Assembly (NCBI GenBank): GCA_032622095.1
Contig: CP136061.1
Location: 199,944,244 to 200,008,243 of the forward strand
Reading direction: 5' to 3'
DNA: 64,000 nucleotides
DNA from: Siphonodentalium dalli
Lineage: Eukaryota > Mollusca > Scaphopoda > Gadilida > Siphonodentaliidae
Under the pieces are notes generated by a model. The model made no database searches. It was given only the letters and a program-made list of their open reading frames with translations, and had not been told where the DNA came from. Numbering within the stretch: position 1 is the first letter of the stretch; each line of letters opens with the position of its first letter. A program made the translations under genes and the position numbers. This document shows, one piece after another, positions 1-12,564 of the stretch.

Positions 1-473
1 TTATTATCCCAACATATATATCCGACCAACGAATAGGAATTCATCTGCACCTGAATTGCCTGTCGTCTGCTGTTATTTCCCGAACAGCCCCCAAAATGAA
101 TAATAGACTAATAGAATACTATTCCAATGAAGAAAGAGCTAATATTGCAATTATTTCCGTTCATGTGAACCATTCACTTAGACGAACTTAGATAAAGCCC
201 ACTCCCTCAAGTTCAGTCCGCCGAATTATGCCTATTTAAAGCGCACGTGTATGTTATCCATACCCGCATTTTGTTCTTTGCTTAACACATATGTTTTAGT
301 CATGAAGAAAAAACCTTCTTCTAATATAAATTTTTAATTCAGAGAGGTCCCATTTCTTAAATACTTTCCGAATTTTATAAGCTAGTCTGATCCTTAATTT
401 ATGAAATTAAAACAAAAAATCAGAATATATAGAGGCAACTGGGAATAAAATAATCAGGCATTACAGTACTCAC

Positions 474-615
474 AATCGAATGCATATGTCGAATGTTCAC
501 TATCATCAACAGCAAGACAGACCGGGGGTCTGTTGTGAATATCTCCATGCGAAGCCGCCCCATCGGACGTTTGCAAAGTCTGTATCTTGTCCCTCTCGTA
601 CTGGTACCCGGCCAT
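474..615 (-). CDS. Universal stress protein gene 1, first coding exon (rest lies left of the window)
   Basis: This exon reads from an ATG at 615-613 through 47 codons plus one base, and ends at a consensus donor (GTGAGT, 473-468) in the middle of a T|GG tryptophan codon. An in-frame TGA at 648-646 fixes the ATG as the first possible start. Residues 1-31 are a polar N-terminal extension beginning MAGYQYERDK. Residues 32-47 (VCLAVDDSEHSTYAFD) match the first beta strand and start of helix 1 of USP domains, where the aspartate after the strand contacts nucleotide; the more usual DGS is DDS here. The split-Trp junction equals the 5' phase of the USP exon at 60863-60780, so the two genes share an intron position. 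USPs are small cytosolic alpha/beta proteins, many of which bind ATP, linked to stress responses; the exact role in animals is poorly known. The following exons must lie below position 1. Confidence 0.8.
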
Positions 616-2156
616 GGGGGAACGATGATGTGACGTGATGGCCGGTCACGGGTGGATGAAGTCAGAGGAATATATCCGTTTCACTGTCAGCACGCAACAC
701 CTTTCCTTTGGCAAGAACGAAAATGGCAACTAAAATAGCGGACTATTCCTTTAGGAAAATATCTAAATATCACGGTCGGCACTCGTAAGAAATTCTCCGG
801 GAACTATTCCCCACCAGTGACACAAATGACAATAATATAAATCTGAGAGCTTCTCAGTTTTTTGCGGATGTGCGGTAACTTTCCAGATACGATACACAGA
901 TTGTTTGTAGGTACCTTAACTCGAACGCTACATCCGCTAATGATCTGCTATAATTACAAGCAACGTGGGTGGAAGCTTCCCTCTGGTCTCGGTATCTATC
1001 GAGCGATTCTTGTTGTTCCCTCCAACAATTCAACATACACGGAACTGTGCTCATTTATCGACTGAAAACAGCATTGGACTTTGTCTTCCTTGTGGTTACG
1101 GCAGTTGGATGTTTAGTAGTATAGGAATTGGCTTTTCCGAAGGAATTATGATACGAACCGTTAATTAACGGTTAATAAGACTCTCTATTAAATTGGGACC
1201 AAAATAAAATACCCTCCTTCAGTCTGCTGCCATCTATCGCGTACTGTTGTTAGCAGCATTTTGTTGTGGAAGTAATTGGTTATTATTAACAACAGGTAAA
1301 TCATTGGCATTCCACCTGTTTGCGATATATATTTCTGAGTAATATGGCCGCAGTGGTTGTATTAGCTTCCCAGTCGTATTGTAAAGATATATATACAATC
1401 TAGCAGACATTGGTGATACATAGATGTATATCGGGATGGTCGAGAGGGACCTGTGTACCCGGATCATGCAGGTACCACACGGAAAACAAAGAGGGAAACA
1501 ATACGAAATTATAACACAAAGCAAGATTATCACAATAACAGCGAGACCACTTGATACATGTATATAATTTAATCATAAGCTGTCAATCCACGGAATACTA
1601 TAAAACAATTGGCTGCCACACACTTTGCCATTAAGGTTATTTCACGATTACATTTCTTGATTACTTTCCCGCTACAGAAATGACAGCATCATCGAGCGAC
1701 CACGCACAAGTAAGTAGACAAATCAACAAGACTGAACATTTGCAAAGAAATGAAACATGGAAATTAAAACTAACAAGGGTTAATGTCATCGTGGTCGAAG
1801 ATGACGAATATATCAATCCCACGTCCACCCGACAGCTGACCGATTCGTGATCAGTTGCAACTATAGTCAAATAAAACCGCCGAATAGCTGACGTCACTTG
1901 ATCATTAGATAAAACAGTTACTATACCCTCGTTATAGAATTTGTCTTCAAACTTTTCGGTTATAACTGCATAACCTTAATCGAAACAAGAGTTGTTTCTT
2001 AACTACGCGCACATATGCAATCGTACACGTAATCCTATAATTACACGCACATGCATACCACGAGGTATTCTTCGGAGGTCATTGCAATTTCAGACGAGGA
2101 TAGCAATTCCACGATATATATGGGCTCATTATTTTGCTTGGGTATACCTTGCTAAG
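616..2156. other. Upstream region of USP gene 1
   Basis: 5' flank of the exon at 615-474. It contains no clear TATA or CpG island. CGTCACATCATC and TGACGTGATGGCCGGTCACG just upstream (about 630-650) include CRE-like TGACGT. Otherwise only a half fold-back copy (1940-2001) is seen. Confidence 0.4.
1940..2001. repeat. Half copy of the fold-back at 24277-24385
   Basis: TTTTCGGTTATAACTGCATA, then ACCTTAATCGAAACAAG, matches one arm of the complete fold-back element at 24277-24385. Confidence 0.6.
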
Positions 2157-2999
2157 TTAAGGACTTTGCTAACCCAATTTCCCAACATTTTGATGGAGTC
2201 AAAATAAAGGATTATGTTCACTTTTGTTACAAATCACAGCAACCAAACCCATTGATGTAGAATTTTAAGAGTATAATCCACGATGGATTATGTTGGAAAG
2301 ACTAAATGTGAAATATATAGAGGTTTTTAAAATCATTTTGATGAACAATAAAAATATATTCATGTCTACCAAGCGTTCTTTGAAAAATTTACTTAGAACC
2401 ACTTGTTTACAAATGGTAGATTTACTTTCAGAAATGCTGTCCAGAAGGTGACACTTGATGGTTGGATTATGGGTCACATTGTGTCCAGTGCAGCTGGGAT
2501 TGTTATCAGCCTGTGAGGCCGCTGGGCCGTAAGGGATTATTCCATAATTGGTGACCTATTTAGTGGTTAAAGGGTGTTGTGCTAAATTGAAGCTTAAGAA
2601 ATTATATTATCAACTCACCACTGTCAATAGTTAACCAACTGCTGCCAGCTCCCAGTCAGCCAAGTTTGGGAAGTGAATCTATCATTTGGAAACAGTCGGT
2701 TTTAATTAAGTTTGTCAAAGAACACTTGGTAAATATGAATATAACTTTATTGTTCATCGTTCTTCACAGTATTCAGTACACATTTCCATATTTTTTCTTA
2801 GAAATTGATTTTGTGTTTGTTGGATATGCATGGTTCGAAAAAAATATTTTTAAAACCTCTATAAAGTTCACATTTTGTATTACTGCTAAATTGGTGCATC
2901 TATGTGTTTGGTTGCTGTGATTACTAATAAAATTGGAACATAATCCTTTATTTTGACTCCTTCAAATGTGGGTTGAAAATGGGTTAGCAAAGCCCTTAA
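2157..2999. mobile_element. Fold-back element with ~300-bp inverted repeats
   Basis: The left arm (from TTAAGGACTTTGCTAACCC through GGAGTCAAAATAAAGG and on to about 2460) is complementary to the right arm (about 2670 to GGGTTAGCAAAGCCCTTAA). TTAA sits at both edges. Short ORFs in both arms are mirror images and not genes. Superfamily not assigned. Confidence 0.8.
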
Positions 3000-4433
3000 G
3001 TAAAATGTTTATTAAAAATACTATTGCTTAAGGACAATGTAATCTCGGTTTTCAAATATGTCAACTGTGATTGAAAAGAATCAGCCCAGTCCGAGGGTCA
3101 TGGTCACAAGTGTGTATCATATTGTTGTAAATAGATCACTTCTGGCGGACAGGCATGCTTTCCTAGTCACTTAATCCAACCAGAGGGGTGGTCGGTTGCC
3201 TGTGTCAGACAGACTAATCTAATCAAGATAATCCCTGTGTTGTGATCTGCATGCCATCTGGTCATGTTGTAAGATATCGATGATATGTTTTAGTGGGCCA
3301 ATTTGTGACACATGTTTACATCGAATCTAAGGAAACTTGAAATTTCAAAGTCTTAAAATTGGGATACGCTGGTAGTTTCGGGTGTCAAAAGTATCAATTA
3401 TGACGTTTTATCTTGCTTGTTTAGCAAGTAGGCACAATACAACTAAAAGTTGTTTATTTATATATATATTTTGTTGTTGTTGAAATTTTCGATTCCACAT
3501 TCCTTAATTAGAAGGGGTATAACTAGTTGCAGGCTATCAAACCCTCCCCTATGTATGCCGTTCATCAGGAAAAAAACCGCACGAGAGGGTTAATTTCTCT
3601 ATGATACATCAGCACTGCACATATAAATCACCAACCCCTGACAAGCAGATGACAAACATCTTTTGAACAGGTTCTGGACTATAAACCACCCCACATATAT
3701 TGTGGGGCAACCTGACGCCAGGCAACACAATCGTGTGTCTTGTCACTGCATGTGTACAATAACGCACATACGTTGATCTGCTGTTCATACGTTGTCAACA
3801 TATATTTGAAACATCCACGCACACACCGACTATCCTTGCATATGAACAGCGTGACATTTGATATCCACCTCCATCTAATCTCACATTCAATATCATATTC
3901 TATTCACATTGGATTGCGCGTGTTATTGGCCATTGTGACCTTTATTGCATCCTTCGTGTCACGTACGCCACCCACTACAACCCTAATCTGTTAAAGGGAC
4001 GCAATGCATTCGAAGTGGGTTCATGCAAAATAACATTTCAAGACATGAGTCGCGCTGGTGTGGCATTACAATGGTGTGCTAGTGTATTCTTCTATATATG
4101 CGAGTCTCCCACCTAGGGAGCCTCGCACTTCATGCTAAAAATTTAACCTGGTAACTACTCGCTTTTGTGACGTTCCGAGACAGTACAGTCAATTCCCATT
4201 TTGGAATAACTAAACACACTCTAGCCGCAATCGTTATTCGTTATTAGAGACCTTTCGCAAAATCACTATTACGATTAAGGATAGAACATATTGTCCTAGT
4301 ATGGTGGACACCATCACAACTTACACACGATGGCTAATTGCTGATACGGCATAATGCCCAACTATATTCAGTTATACATATATTTGATGGAAAGAGTAAT
4401 GTGTGTCTCTTTCAGATACCATCAGGGTTGGGG

Positions 4434-4605
4434 TAATTGTAATTTGTAATTGTAATTGAATGTAATTAATTACATTTTCCCAAGTAATTGGATGTAATTT
4501 GTAATTGAAGGTTTTTTCAATTACATGTAATTGAATGTAATTAATTACATTGAGAAAAGGGGTGTAATTTCAATTACATTTCAATTACATTTTCAATTAC
4601 ATTCC
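4434..4605 (+). repeat. TGTAATT-rich low-complexity tract
   Basis: Reiterated GTAATTGAATGTAATTAATT-type words in both orientations; nearly every decamer contains TAATT or its inverse. It lies inside the element at 4247-4865. Confidence 0.85.
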
Positions 4606-4654
4606 AACGCACGGATAAGAGCATGGTATCATACCATGCTCTTATCCGTGCGTT
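4606..4654. repeat. Perfect 49-bp palindrome
   Basis: A 24-nt arm (AACGCACGGATAAGAGCATG, then GTAT), one central C, and the exact complement. It would form a cruciform with no real loop. Confidence 0.92.
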
Positions 4655-5397
4655 ATACCCCACACGGATAATGTTAGAGCGTCCACAAGCAGGACACGTG
4701 ACACATCATTGACACATCTGCACATAATTAAACTGCGTGTGGTATATTTCATTTCACATAAGAACCTCCGTGCGTAAAGATCGAATTTTTGGCAGGATAA
4801 TCGAATAATACTGGCAGGATATTGTCCATATCCGTAATCGTAATCGTGATTTTGCGAAAGGTCTCTATTACATAAAGTGTATCTCCAGCCATCCTCCATT
4901 CAATGCGTAGGATTTAACATGAAAACATTAGTTCCATGTGTCCACTTTTCCTGACATAGAGATTTAAATGCCCAGCTCGTGTATTATTTAATCAGAATTT
5001 TGTCTCAGATCAGTAAAATGTCACTGTAGTAGTCGTCTTAATATGCAATGCTGCATGTTATAATATTCAGTTATTTCAGAAGGGGATTATACAAGTACCA
5101 TTTATTATACGCTCAACAATAGATTATAGAAAAATATCGCTAACAGATAATAATAGTCACCCACCGCTAGCAGTGAAGATACAGAAAATTACACTTTCAT
5201 TGTAGCTTCGACGTTACGGACGCATATGGCGTAACTGAATTTCTTCAATAACTATCATCGAATCTGATCGAATTGTAATTTAATGTTAACCATATATCAT
5301 AGAATAGCATATATGGTAGCATTAGTTTAATTATATATTGAAGTATATTAGATTTTAAAATAATACGGTTATAATGCATGTTTCTAATATCATTATT

Positions 5398-5830
5398 TTA
5401 GAAATTAGTTTTATCACATCTTGTCCCAGTAAAATCAGTTTGCTCTATGATTCCTAAATAGCATCATAGATAAATAATATTTCTGAAACAGGCTAGGGAA
5501 TACTTCGGTCTGGCCTTTCTTGGTCTGTCCCAGTCACTCCTATTGTAACGAGAAACATAGATAAATACTATTTCTACTATATCATAAGTTCAGAAATTGG
5601 TTTGTCACACCTTGTCCCAGTAAAATCAGTTTGATCCGTCATTCCTAAATAACATCTGCCTGAAAATTATTCTGTCTCGGTCTGTCCCAGTCACTTCTAT
5701 TGAGCCGGGGGACATCATATATAAATAATATTTCTGAAACAGGCTGGGGAATACTTCTGCCTGACATGTCTATGTCTGCCCCAATCGCTTCTATTGAACC
5801 GGAGAACATCACATACAATTTCTATTTCTC
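5398..5830 (+). repeat. Degenerate tandem repeat, ~190-250-bp unit
   Basis: TCCCAGTAAAATCAGTTTG recurs at about 5425 and 5616. GGTCTGTCCCAGTCACT recurs near 5523 and 5679 and, diverged, near 5771. ATTTCTGAAACAGGCTGGGG recurs near 5480 and 5728. Confidence 0.75.
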
Positions 5831-6640
5831 ATAAATGTTTCTGGAATTGAATCTCAGTGCTTGCCATTTCTGCTGTCACGGTCTGTCCGAGCTAGGACTT
5901 ATTACTGACACATAAATGTCTATCTATCTTTTGTTTGTTGGCCACGTATCTCGCCATATCTACATATATTGGTGGAAACTATCCGCAATGTTCCTCTCAA
6001 GCACTTTCATCATTTGGTTTTCGTCGGATGTTTGTCTCCGATTCCATTCCCAAATACATTAAAGTGATCTGAAACACTCCGGTATTGTGATCGAATGGAA
6101 ATAGAGAATATCTTACTCAAAGCAGAGGGGGGGGGGGGGGTCTGCAATTTTTTTCCGAGCAGTATATAGGCGGTGGTGGGTGGGTGGTTCAGCAGCCCGG
6201 CTAACACAATTTTTCCTGTAGTAATTTTTCTTCAAAATAATGGGACAAAAGGTTTTAAGAATAATTCTATTATGTAAAAGGTATGAACTTAATTATTGGT
6301 AGGGGTTTGAGTTCACCATCAGTTAATAATGAGCGATGACACCAATGGGTAATACAAAAAGGTCAGCTTGCTAAATGTTTCTGTCAAGAACTATCAATGC
6401 ACATTGACATGGAAAGGCTCAGGTTTAAATAGTTCTATTAAAAATAATTTATTCAATCTGATATAAATGAAATAATAACACAATAGATTCATCAAATAAA
6501 TGTAAACTCTTCAAATAAAAATAGACAATTCAAAAAACCATAATAATATAAAACATAAAGGTGTTAAAACAATAAACGATTTCAACGATATTCGGTACAT
6601 GGGTCTGGGATCACCTGTCAAATTTGAACGATTTTCGATG

Positions 6641-7005
6641 AAAAACATGGCCACCGGCATCCATCTTGGATTTTACTCTTTGCATCACTAAATCATTAGG
6701 CACACCCTACAGAGCTTATCCCTCATCCGAGCATCACCAAACTTCGTATGAATCCTCGGTGTGACCTCTCAATGGGTGCCTACCATTTTTTCCCCGAATT
6801 CTGTAAAAACATGGCTGCCAGCGGCCATCTTGGATTTTACTCTTTGTATGACTGAATCCTTTAGCACATCTTACAGTTCACATTTCTCATCCAATCGTCA
6901 CCAAACTTCATGGATCTTCTGGGTGACCTCAAGAAAGGGAGCCTCCCTTTTCTCCTGAAATTTGTTTAAAACAAACATGGCCACCAGCAGCCATCTTGGA
7001 TTTCG
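6641..7005 (+). repeat. Tandem repeat of ~165 bp with ACATGGCCACC/GCCATCTTGGATTT motif
   Basis: AAACATGGC...GCCATCTTGGATTT blocks occur at about 6642, 6806 and 6972, with related sequence between them (CACCAAACTTC, GTGACCTC). A solitary copy of the 31-bp core sits at 48361-48391. Confidence 0.8.
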
Positions 7006-7289
7006 GATGTGAATCTACAACCTACAGCCCACATTTATAGGAGAATTGCTTTGAAACTTTACAGCCGTATTGGTAAATAAAAAGTAGGAATCATGATACG
7101 GAACATAAACCGGATAAGATCACGACAACTAAGTAAAATGGTAATTTGAAGCAGTTTGAATGGGGTGGGTCCCTATCCCAGAATCGGAAAAAATTTTAAA
7201 TTAGGGGGTGGAAAAAAACAAAAAGCGTCTAGTCTTCGGGATTTTTTCCTGCCGCCCCCTGCTCAAAGTAGTTATTTTTACAATTATAT

Positions 7290-7510
7290 CCTATAACACA
7301 CACCGTCATTCTTATATATTAATTAAATGCAGTGACTCTTGTGGCGAAATCGTTTTCGTTTATCACCAATAGTTGCGTCCCGAATCGAGAAGTAAATATT
7401 TCAATTGAGCCTAGTTCGGACGATGTTTTTTATAGAGTGGTACGGTCGATTTGCTTGAAATTTTCGACGATGTTAGTAGAATGCTACATTCCTCCAGTTG
7501 GCATAGCTCC
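7290..7510 (+). repeat. Dispersed repeat family R1, copy 1
   Basis: Contains TTAAATGCAGTGACTCT, GCGAAATCGTTTTCGTT, TGCGTCCCGAATCGAG and GGTACGGTCGATTTGCTTGA, shared in order with 47530-47850 and partly with 28190-28320. Unknown origin; its short ORF is broken in the other copies. Confidence 0.75.
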
Positions 7511-7899
7511 TGAATACTAACTTATCAGTTTCACGCACCCGAACAAGTCCATAATATGCCTTTAACAGCCTGATATACAATTATCCATACAATCCCCTGC
7601 GAACTCTTCGTTCAGATGAATCGTCCACAAGGTGCAAATTTGATGATCGGCGGAAACAGAGCTTTCTCTGTTGCCTGTCCCGACATTTGGATTTCTCTAC
7701 CAAATCCTGTATATATTCCGACGACGCTACCCCGACTCAAAGAAAACAAACAACACAAACTGATTATAATTCACATATCTATTGATTATTTTGCATGTGC
7801 ATTTGTTGTGTATTATAATATATTGTGTAAAGCGCGTAGGGCCCCATTATATACGGGAGTAGGCGCTATATAAATATTATTAGTATTATTACTATCTTT

Positions 7900-10800
7900 T
7901 ATTTTATTATACCGATTGGACAGGTCCCTCGAGTTATAACTGAATATGGGATTTTAAACATTGCCATAATTATATAGCATGTCAATATGACCTACAGTTT
8001 TGAAAACCAAAGGAATTATTTAAATGACTAGACCGGCGTACTCCTTCTTCGAGAATTCGGAAGTCGTGGTTGTGAAATAAAAAACGTCATCTTCGGATAT
8101 TTCCGTGAGTTACATCTGGACTTCTCGATATGAACGGTAACCATTGCAAACATTGTTGCCCGGTAATGTTTCATGGGAGGTAAACATTCCGAAATGAATA
8201 GTATAACCCAATGAGGATATTAACACAGTGTCATAATATGAGGTATAATAAAGTAAGATGTTATCCTTCTGATTGTGATAAATTTCGGAGAACTGGCTAA
8301 TCGCGATCATTTACATGGTAAGTCATCTCCGCACGGGTGTATGGCCAACGGTTAATATGTACAAGTGTTCTGACTATGCTGTCTTTTGAATTGAAAGAAT
8401 ATAATGGAGTAAATTTAAGCTGTTTATGTCAGAACTTTGATGCCAGGGGATTACTTGATAAACTTGAAGATGAAAGAGAAACATCTGCAATATTTATAGG
8501 GATGAGTGTGCGCTCATGGCAGGTCGGGCCCTGCTTTGAACAGCTACTCGTTTCTGCTCTGCGGAATTCACATAACATCCATTTAATGAGAGTGCTTCCA
8601 ATATTTATATATCCTGTGGGGGTGTTGACTTAACTGACAAATCTTTCAGCATCGTATTAGTTTTGCTGATATGCGATTTGTTATATCTATCCTTTGAATA
8701 AGATTCAAATGAAGGTAAATAATTTACTGGTGTAATAGTGATGACGAGACGAGCCTGGTGGAAAAGCAACCTCACACGTTGTGATATATTTCAAGCGCCT
8801 CATGTTGGGAATGGGTTACCATTGAAATCGTATAGAGTGTGCGTTAAAATCTAATCCTTCAAATTATTACAACAACTACGGCTTATCACTGAAGGTTTCT
8901 CATTCACCACACCAAAAAGCCTCTAAATGCGGACCAAAAATCTACTAATCGGGTTGAAGACACTCCCGATACTTCGCAATACAACATTTAGTCTACTTTC
9001 CAACTGAGACATGTTCACACTGTTGAGTTGACGGGATGCTTTAATTCGGACACCACAAGGGGTAATAAAAACACACATCACAACATCGCTATGATGGCTT
9101 TAAGAATAATAACAATCATGCTTCCTTTAGACCTAATTACTCATTCCATTCATAGTGGAATATATAGGCTATATTAGCAGTCGTGGCCGAAGATGCTTAG
9201 CCTGGGCTAGTGTCTGAAATCACCCCAATGGAATTTAAAGGGTCCAAAAAGGGTGTTTCCAATGTGAAAAATCCAAAAGATTGAGTTTTAGAGCACATAA
9301 TTGAACATGCATGTTTATCAGTCATTACTTGTTTTCACTATGTAATTCAATGCAATTATCAGGGCGTATACAGTTTTGACGTACATTAAAAAACCAAGAT
9401 AAACTTTCAACTGCGCTAAAGAGTGTTCCTGGTAATATCTGGAATGTATTCGAGCTTAAACAACATTTAAAATGAAGGTCAGTGTTTGTCCTGGTTTGTC
9501 AGGTAAAATAGAAGTGGAGTTATAAAAGCATGTGTCACAATAAAGCGTTAGATGTTTGTACCCTTAGAGACTCATACTGTCCGAAGTCACCTCGCTGTCA
9601 AGAGTGGCCCAGCCATTGTTCACACCCAAATATCGAAAGCAATTAACGCGGTCATAAAAGTTACATACTGCAACAATGAGACATATCCGCTAAGATACAA
9701 CCGCCAATACATACATTTTAATTCACATTTTTCTATAGCTCCAATAACATCGACAGAACTGCCTTGCAGTAAACATCTTATAGGGCGTAACGAGAACGGG
9801 ACATTTTAGGAAGCATTGATTGTGGTATGGTCATGGTATCCATGCATTGGTCTCTGGCAGAGCATGCGGCGACTATAAAACAAAGACAGGAAATTTTAAT
9901 TTTAATGTTAACTTGTTTTGGATTATAACTAGGATCCAAAACAGGTTAACAAAAAAGTTCAAGGACACAAACGCGATCATCCATCCGACGTTTGATTAAA
10001 ATAATATCAGTGGAATGCAATGCCCCACGCTTTTTCCACATTGCACGTGTACATGACGATTGATACATTTATTTCTTGTTTACGTATAGACTATTATAGA
10101 GACATGTACAATATTTACTGTTTACTATTATTATATTATGTCATATCGTACAAACCCTGTGAATTGAGAATAAATTGTGATCTGATCTGATATGAAAACA
10201 TGGGTCATCTGCTATTTAACAATTGCTGACTTTCATTCAGTTCTGAGTTTTGACACGTGTCTTCTATCAGCATGTCTGCAGCTTTGGTCCCACAAAATGC
10301 TGATAAAAAAATCAATGCTTCTAATTTTACAATATCTTTATATACTTATCCATCATCCAGTGCATAACATAAGATGTACATGGATGTTTTTGGTAAAATA
10401 GCAAAAAAAATATTTGTTGTGGTCATTATGCATAATTACAATATACGACAAAAGCGTTATATTACTAGCATTAGTTTGAGGTTTGAAGACAAATTGCATA
10501 ATTTCACAGCACGTGGTGAACGCTGTTCAGTGAAGTTAGACAGAGTTCCATTTAAAGGGACCTAAGGCAAAAAATATAAGTCTGTAAATACATCATCACT
10601 GAAAATAATTTGGAGAAATAGATGTTCTTATATTCATTATTGATAGTTCGCCAATAACTGAATTTCAACCACCGTTAAATACAAACAAACTGTTACATTG
10701 ATTTGTCAACAAACATCCCTGAATGTGTAGTAAGTTCAAAAAATTAGTCTAAATATGATTGTAGGAATTATTTTCCAACATTTATTCAATGTTTTATTGG

Positions 10801-12560
10801 ACTTTGGAAGGCAATATCATTGTAACAGAGATGTTTTCAAACGATGGTATTAACATGTGAGATCTCATTATTTGCGAGTTTTAAATGATGAAAATAAGAA
10901 CAGATCAATCTAATTTTCATGTACTTTTTGATGACAGTTGTTTTACAGACTTTTATGTTATCCCGTGAATCCACCGCAAAGGCCTTGATTTTCTTTATTG
11001 TGGTACATAATGTTCCGGTCCTCAAATTTATTCTAGTAATTGTTTGAAGACAGAAGATTGTTTCACCATTTTAACATCTTTTATTTGCCCTTGAGTTTGG
11101 AGAAACGCTTGGTAATATGGTTTGTAGGGTGATATTATACAATATTATTCATTGATCTTTTTCTGCCAGTGTGACTTCTGGATAACTTTCTTCAGAGACG
11201 TGAAGATTAATGCACTTATAGTTGATCTCCATGATTGAAGTTCTGGCTTGTTTTTTCCGACAAAGTTTCAACATATCGCTTACGCTCATCGACAGCACAT
11301 TGATCAATCGCTACCACTAATTGTAAAACCGAACATAATTTTGCCTTTTCTATAGAAATTGCCATGCATGAGATCACGACGATCAGTCATTCCTGGTCCG
11401 CTGATTGCTCCACGATCATATACAATTATTGTTAAAAAAAACACCTTTTTGAATCAATATTTGTACATAAATTTGCATTTCCTAGGGAATTCTCGTGATT
11501 TGTGTGTAATGCTGGCATGCATATATACGTCCATCAATCGTCCACTATAATTGGCGCAAATAGGCAGACATGCCATTGGATAACAAAACATTTGTCACCC
11601 CAGATTTCACGAAACTTGGGGATATATTGTTGTACCCCAATACATTCCGAATGCATGCGTCCGTCAGTCTGTCCCCTTGTTTTTTGGATCTGAGTGAAAT
11701 TTGGATGGACGTCGTCATTACGAGGGCTTTCAATGAGAAGTCAAACGGTAATTTGAATCGCATTTCATTTGTTTTAAATTTGTTTTGTTCAGTTTTGCCC
11801 ATAGTTCAATTTGGCAGTTCAATTTGGTTCAGTTTTGCCCATAGTTCAATTTGGCAGCCTGGTGCAATCTCTTGTTGACGCTGCTTTAGAATAAATAGTC
11901 ACAGAATCAATGAAAAAAAAGTTAATATCGTTTTGTAATTTAATTAGTGAGCCTTTTACAGCCAATTGTGTTGCGCTCTCAGGCTGTATCGATCTAAATA
12001 TGAAGCTGGCGACAAATTCCCTTGTATAATGGACTAAAATGCACGTGGGCGACAAATGTATGTTACAAGTTTTTGTATGCACCAGACATATATTTAACGG
12101 ATGATCGTTTGAAACTCCGAATCCAATTTACACACTGTACAATCGCCCTGGTGTGTATTTGGACAGAACGGCGTGTATTTCGTTGCTACGGCGTTTATAG
12201 TTATAACTTCGTTTATCCATACTATTTTGAGGAAGGTCGAGCCGAGGAGTTGGGAACGCTCAGATTTAAAGGTATGTTTTTGTTTTATTCTGCTTATATC
12301 AGCTTCCATCAGTTGGACACATGTATGTTACACCATGGGCGACTATAAAGATATATAATCGCATGTTATATATCGGGAGAGGTAAAATTGGTACCAGAAA
12401 AAAAAACATACTCAAACCAAAAACCTTAAAACGTACGCCATCTGAGCCCCATTGTAAGAATATTTCTGGAATATAGATACTCTAATCTTTCCCCCCCCCC
12501 ACAATTTGTTACATGTTGCGCACATCATCTAATTACCAATGGGAGTGCCTTCATGTATTA
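7900..12560. other. Gene-free stretch
   Basis: Apart from the 40-bp tandem repeat at 11788-11858 nothing is recognised. The ORF at 8337-8633 (98 codons) has a protein-like stretch (GLLDKLEDERETSAIFIG) but no family match. Sequence around 10600-11000 has weak inverted similarity to 18370-18600. Confidence 0.4.
11788..11858 (+). repeat. Two-copy 40-bp tandem repeat
   Basis: GTTCAGTTTTGCCCATAGTT, then CAATTTGGCAG, occurs twice with a 40-bp period. Confidence 0.9.
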
Positions 12561-12564
12561 TTTT

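Larger units (their letters stand above)
4247..4865. mobile_element. TIR element (GAGACCTTTCGC ends), 619 bp
   Basis: GAGACCTTTCGCAAAATCAC at the left is matched by its complement at the right, with homology over about 55 nt. TA immediately flanks both ends, suggesting a TA target site. The interior holds a TGTAATT-rich tract and a 49-bp palindrome. Confidence 0.75.
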
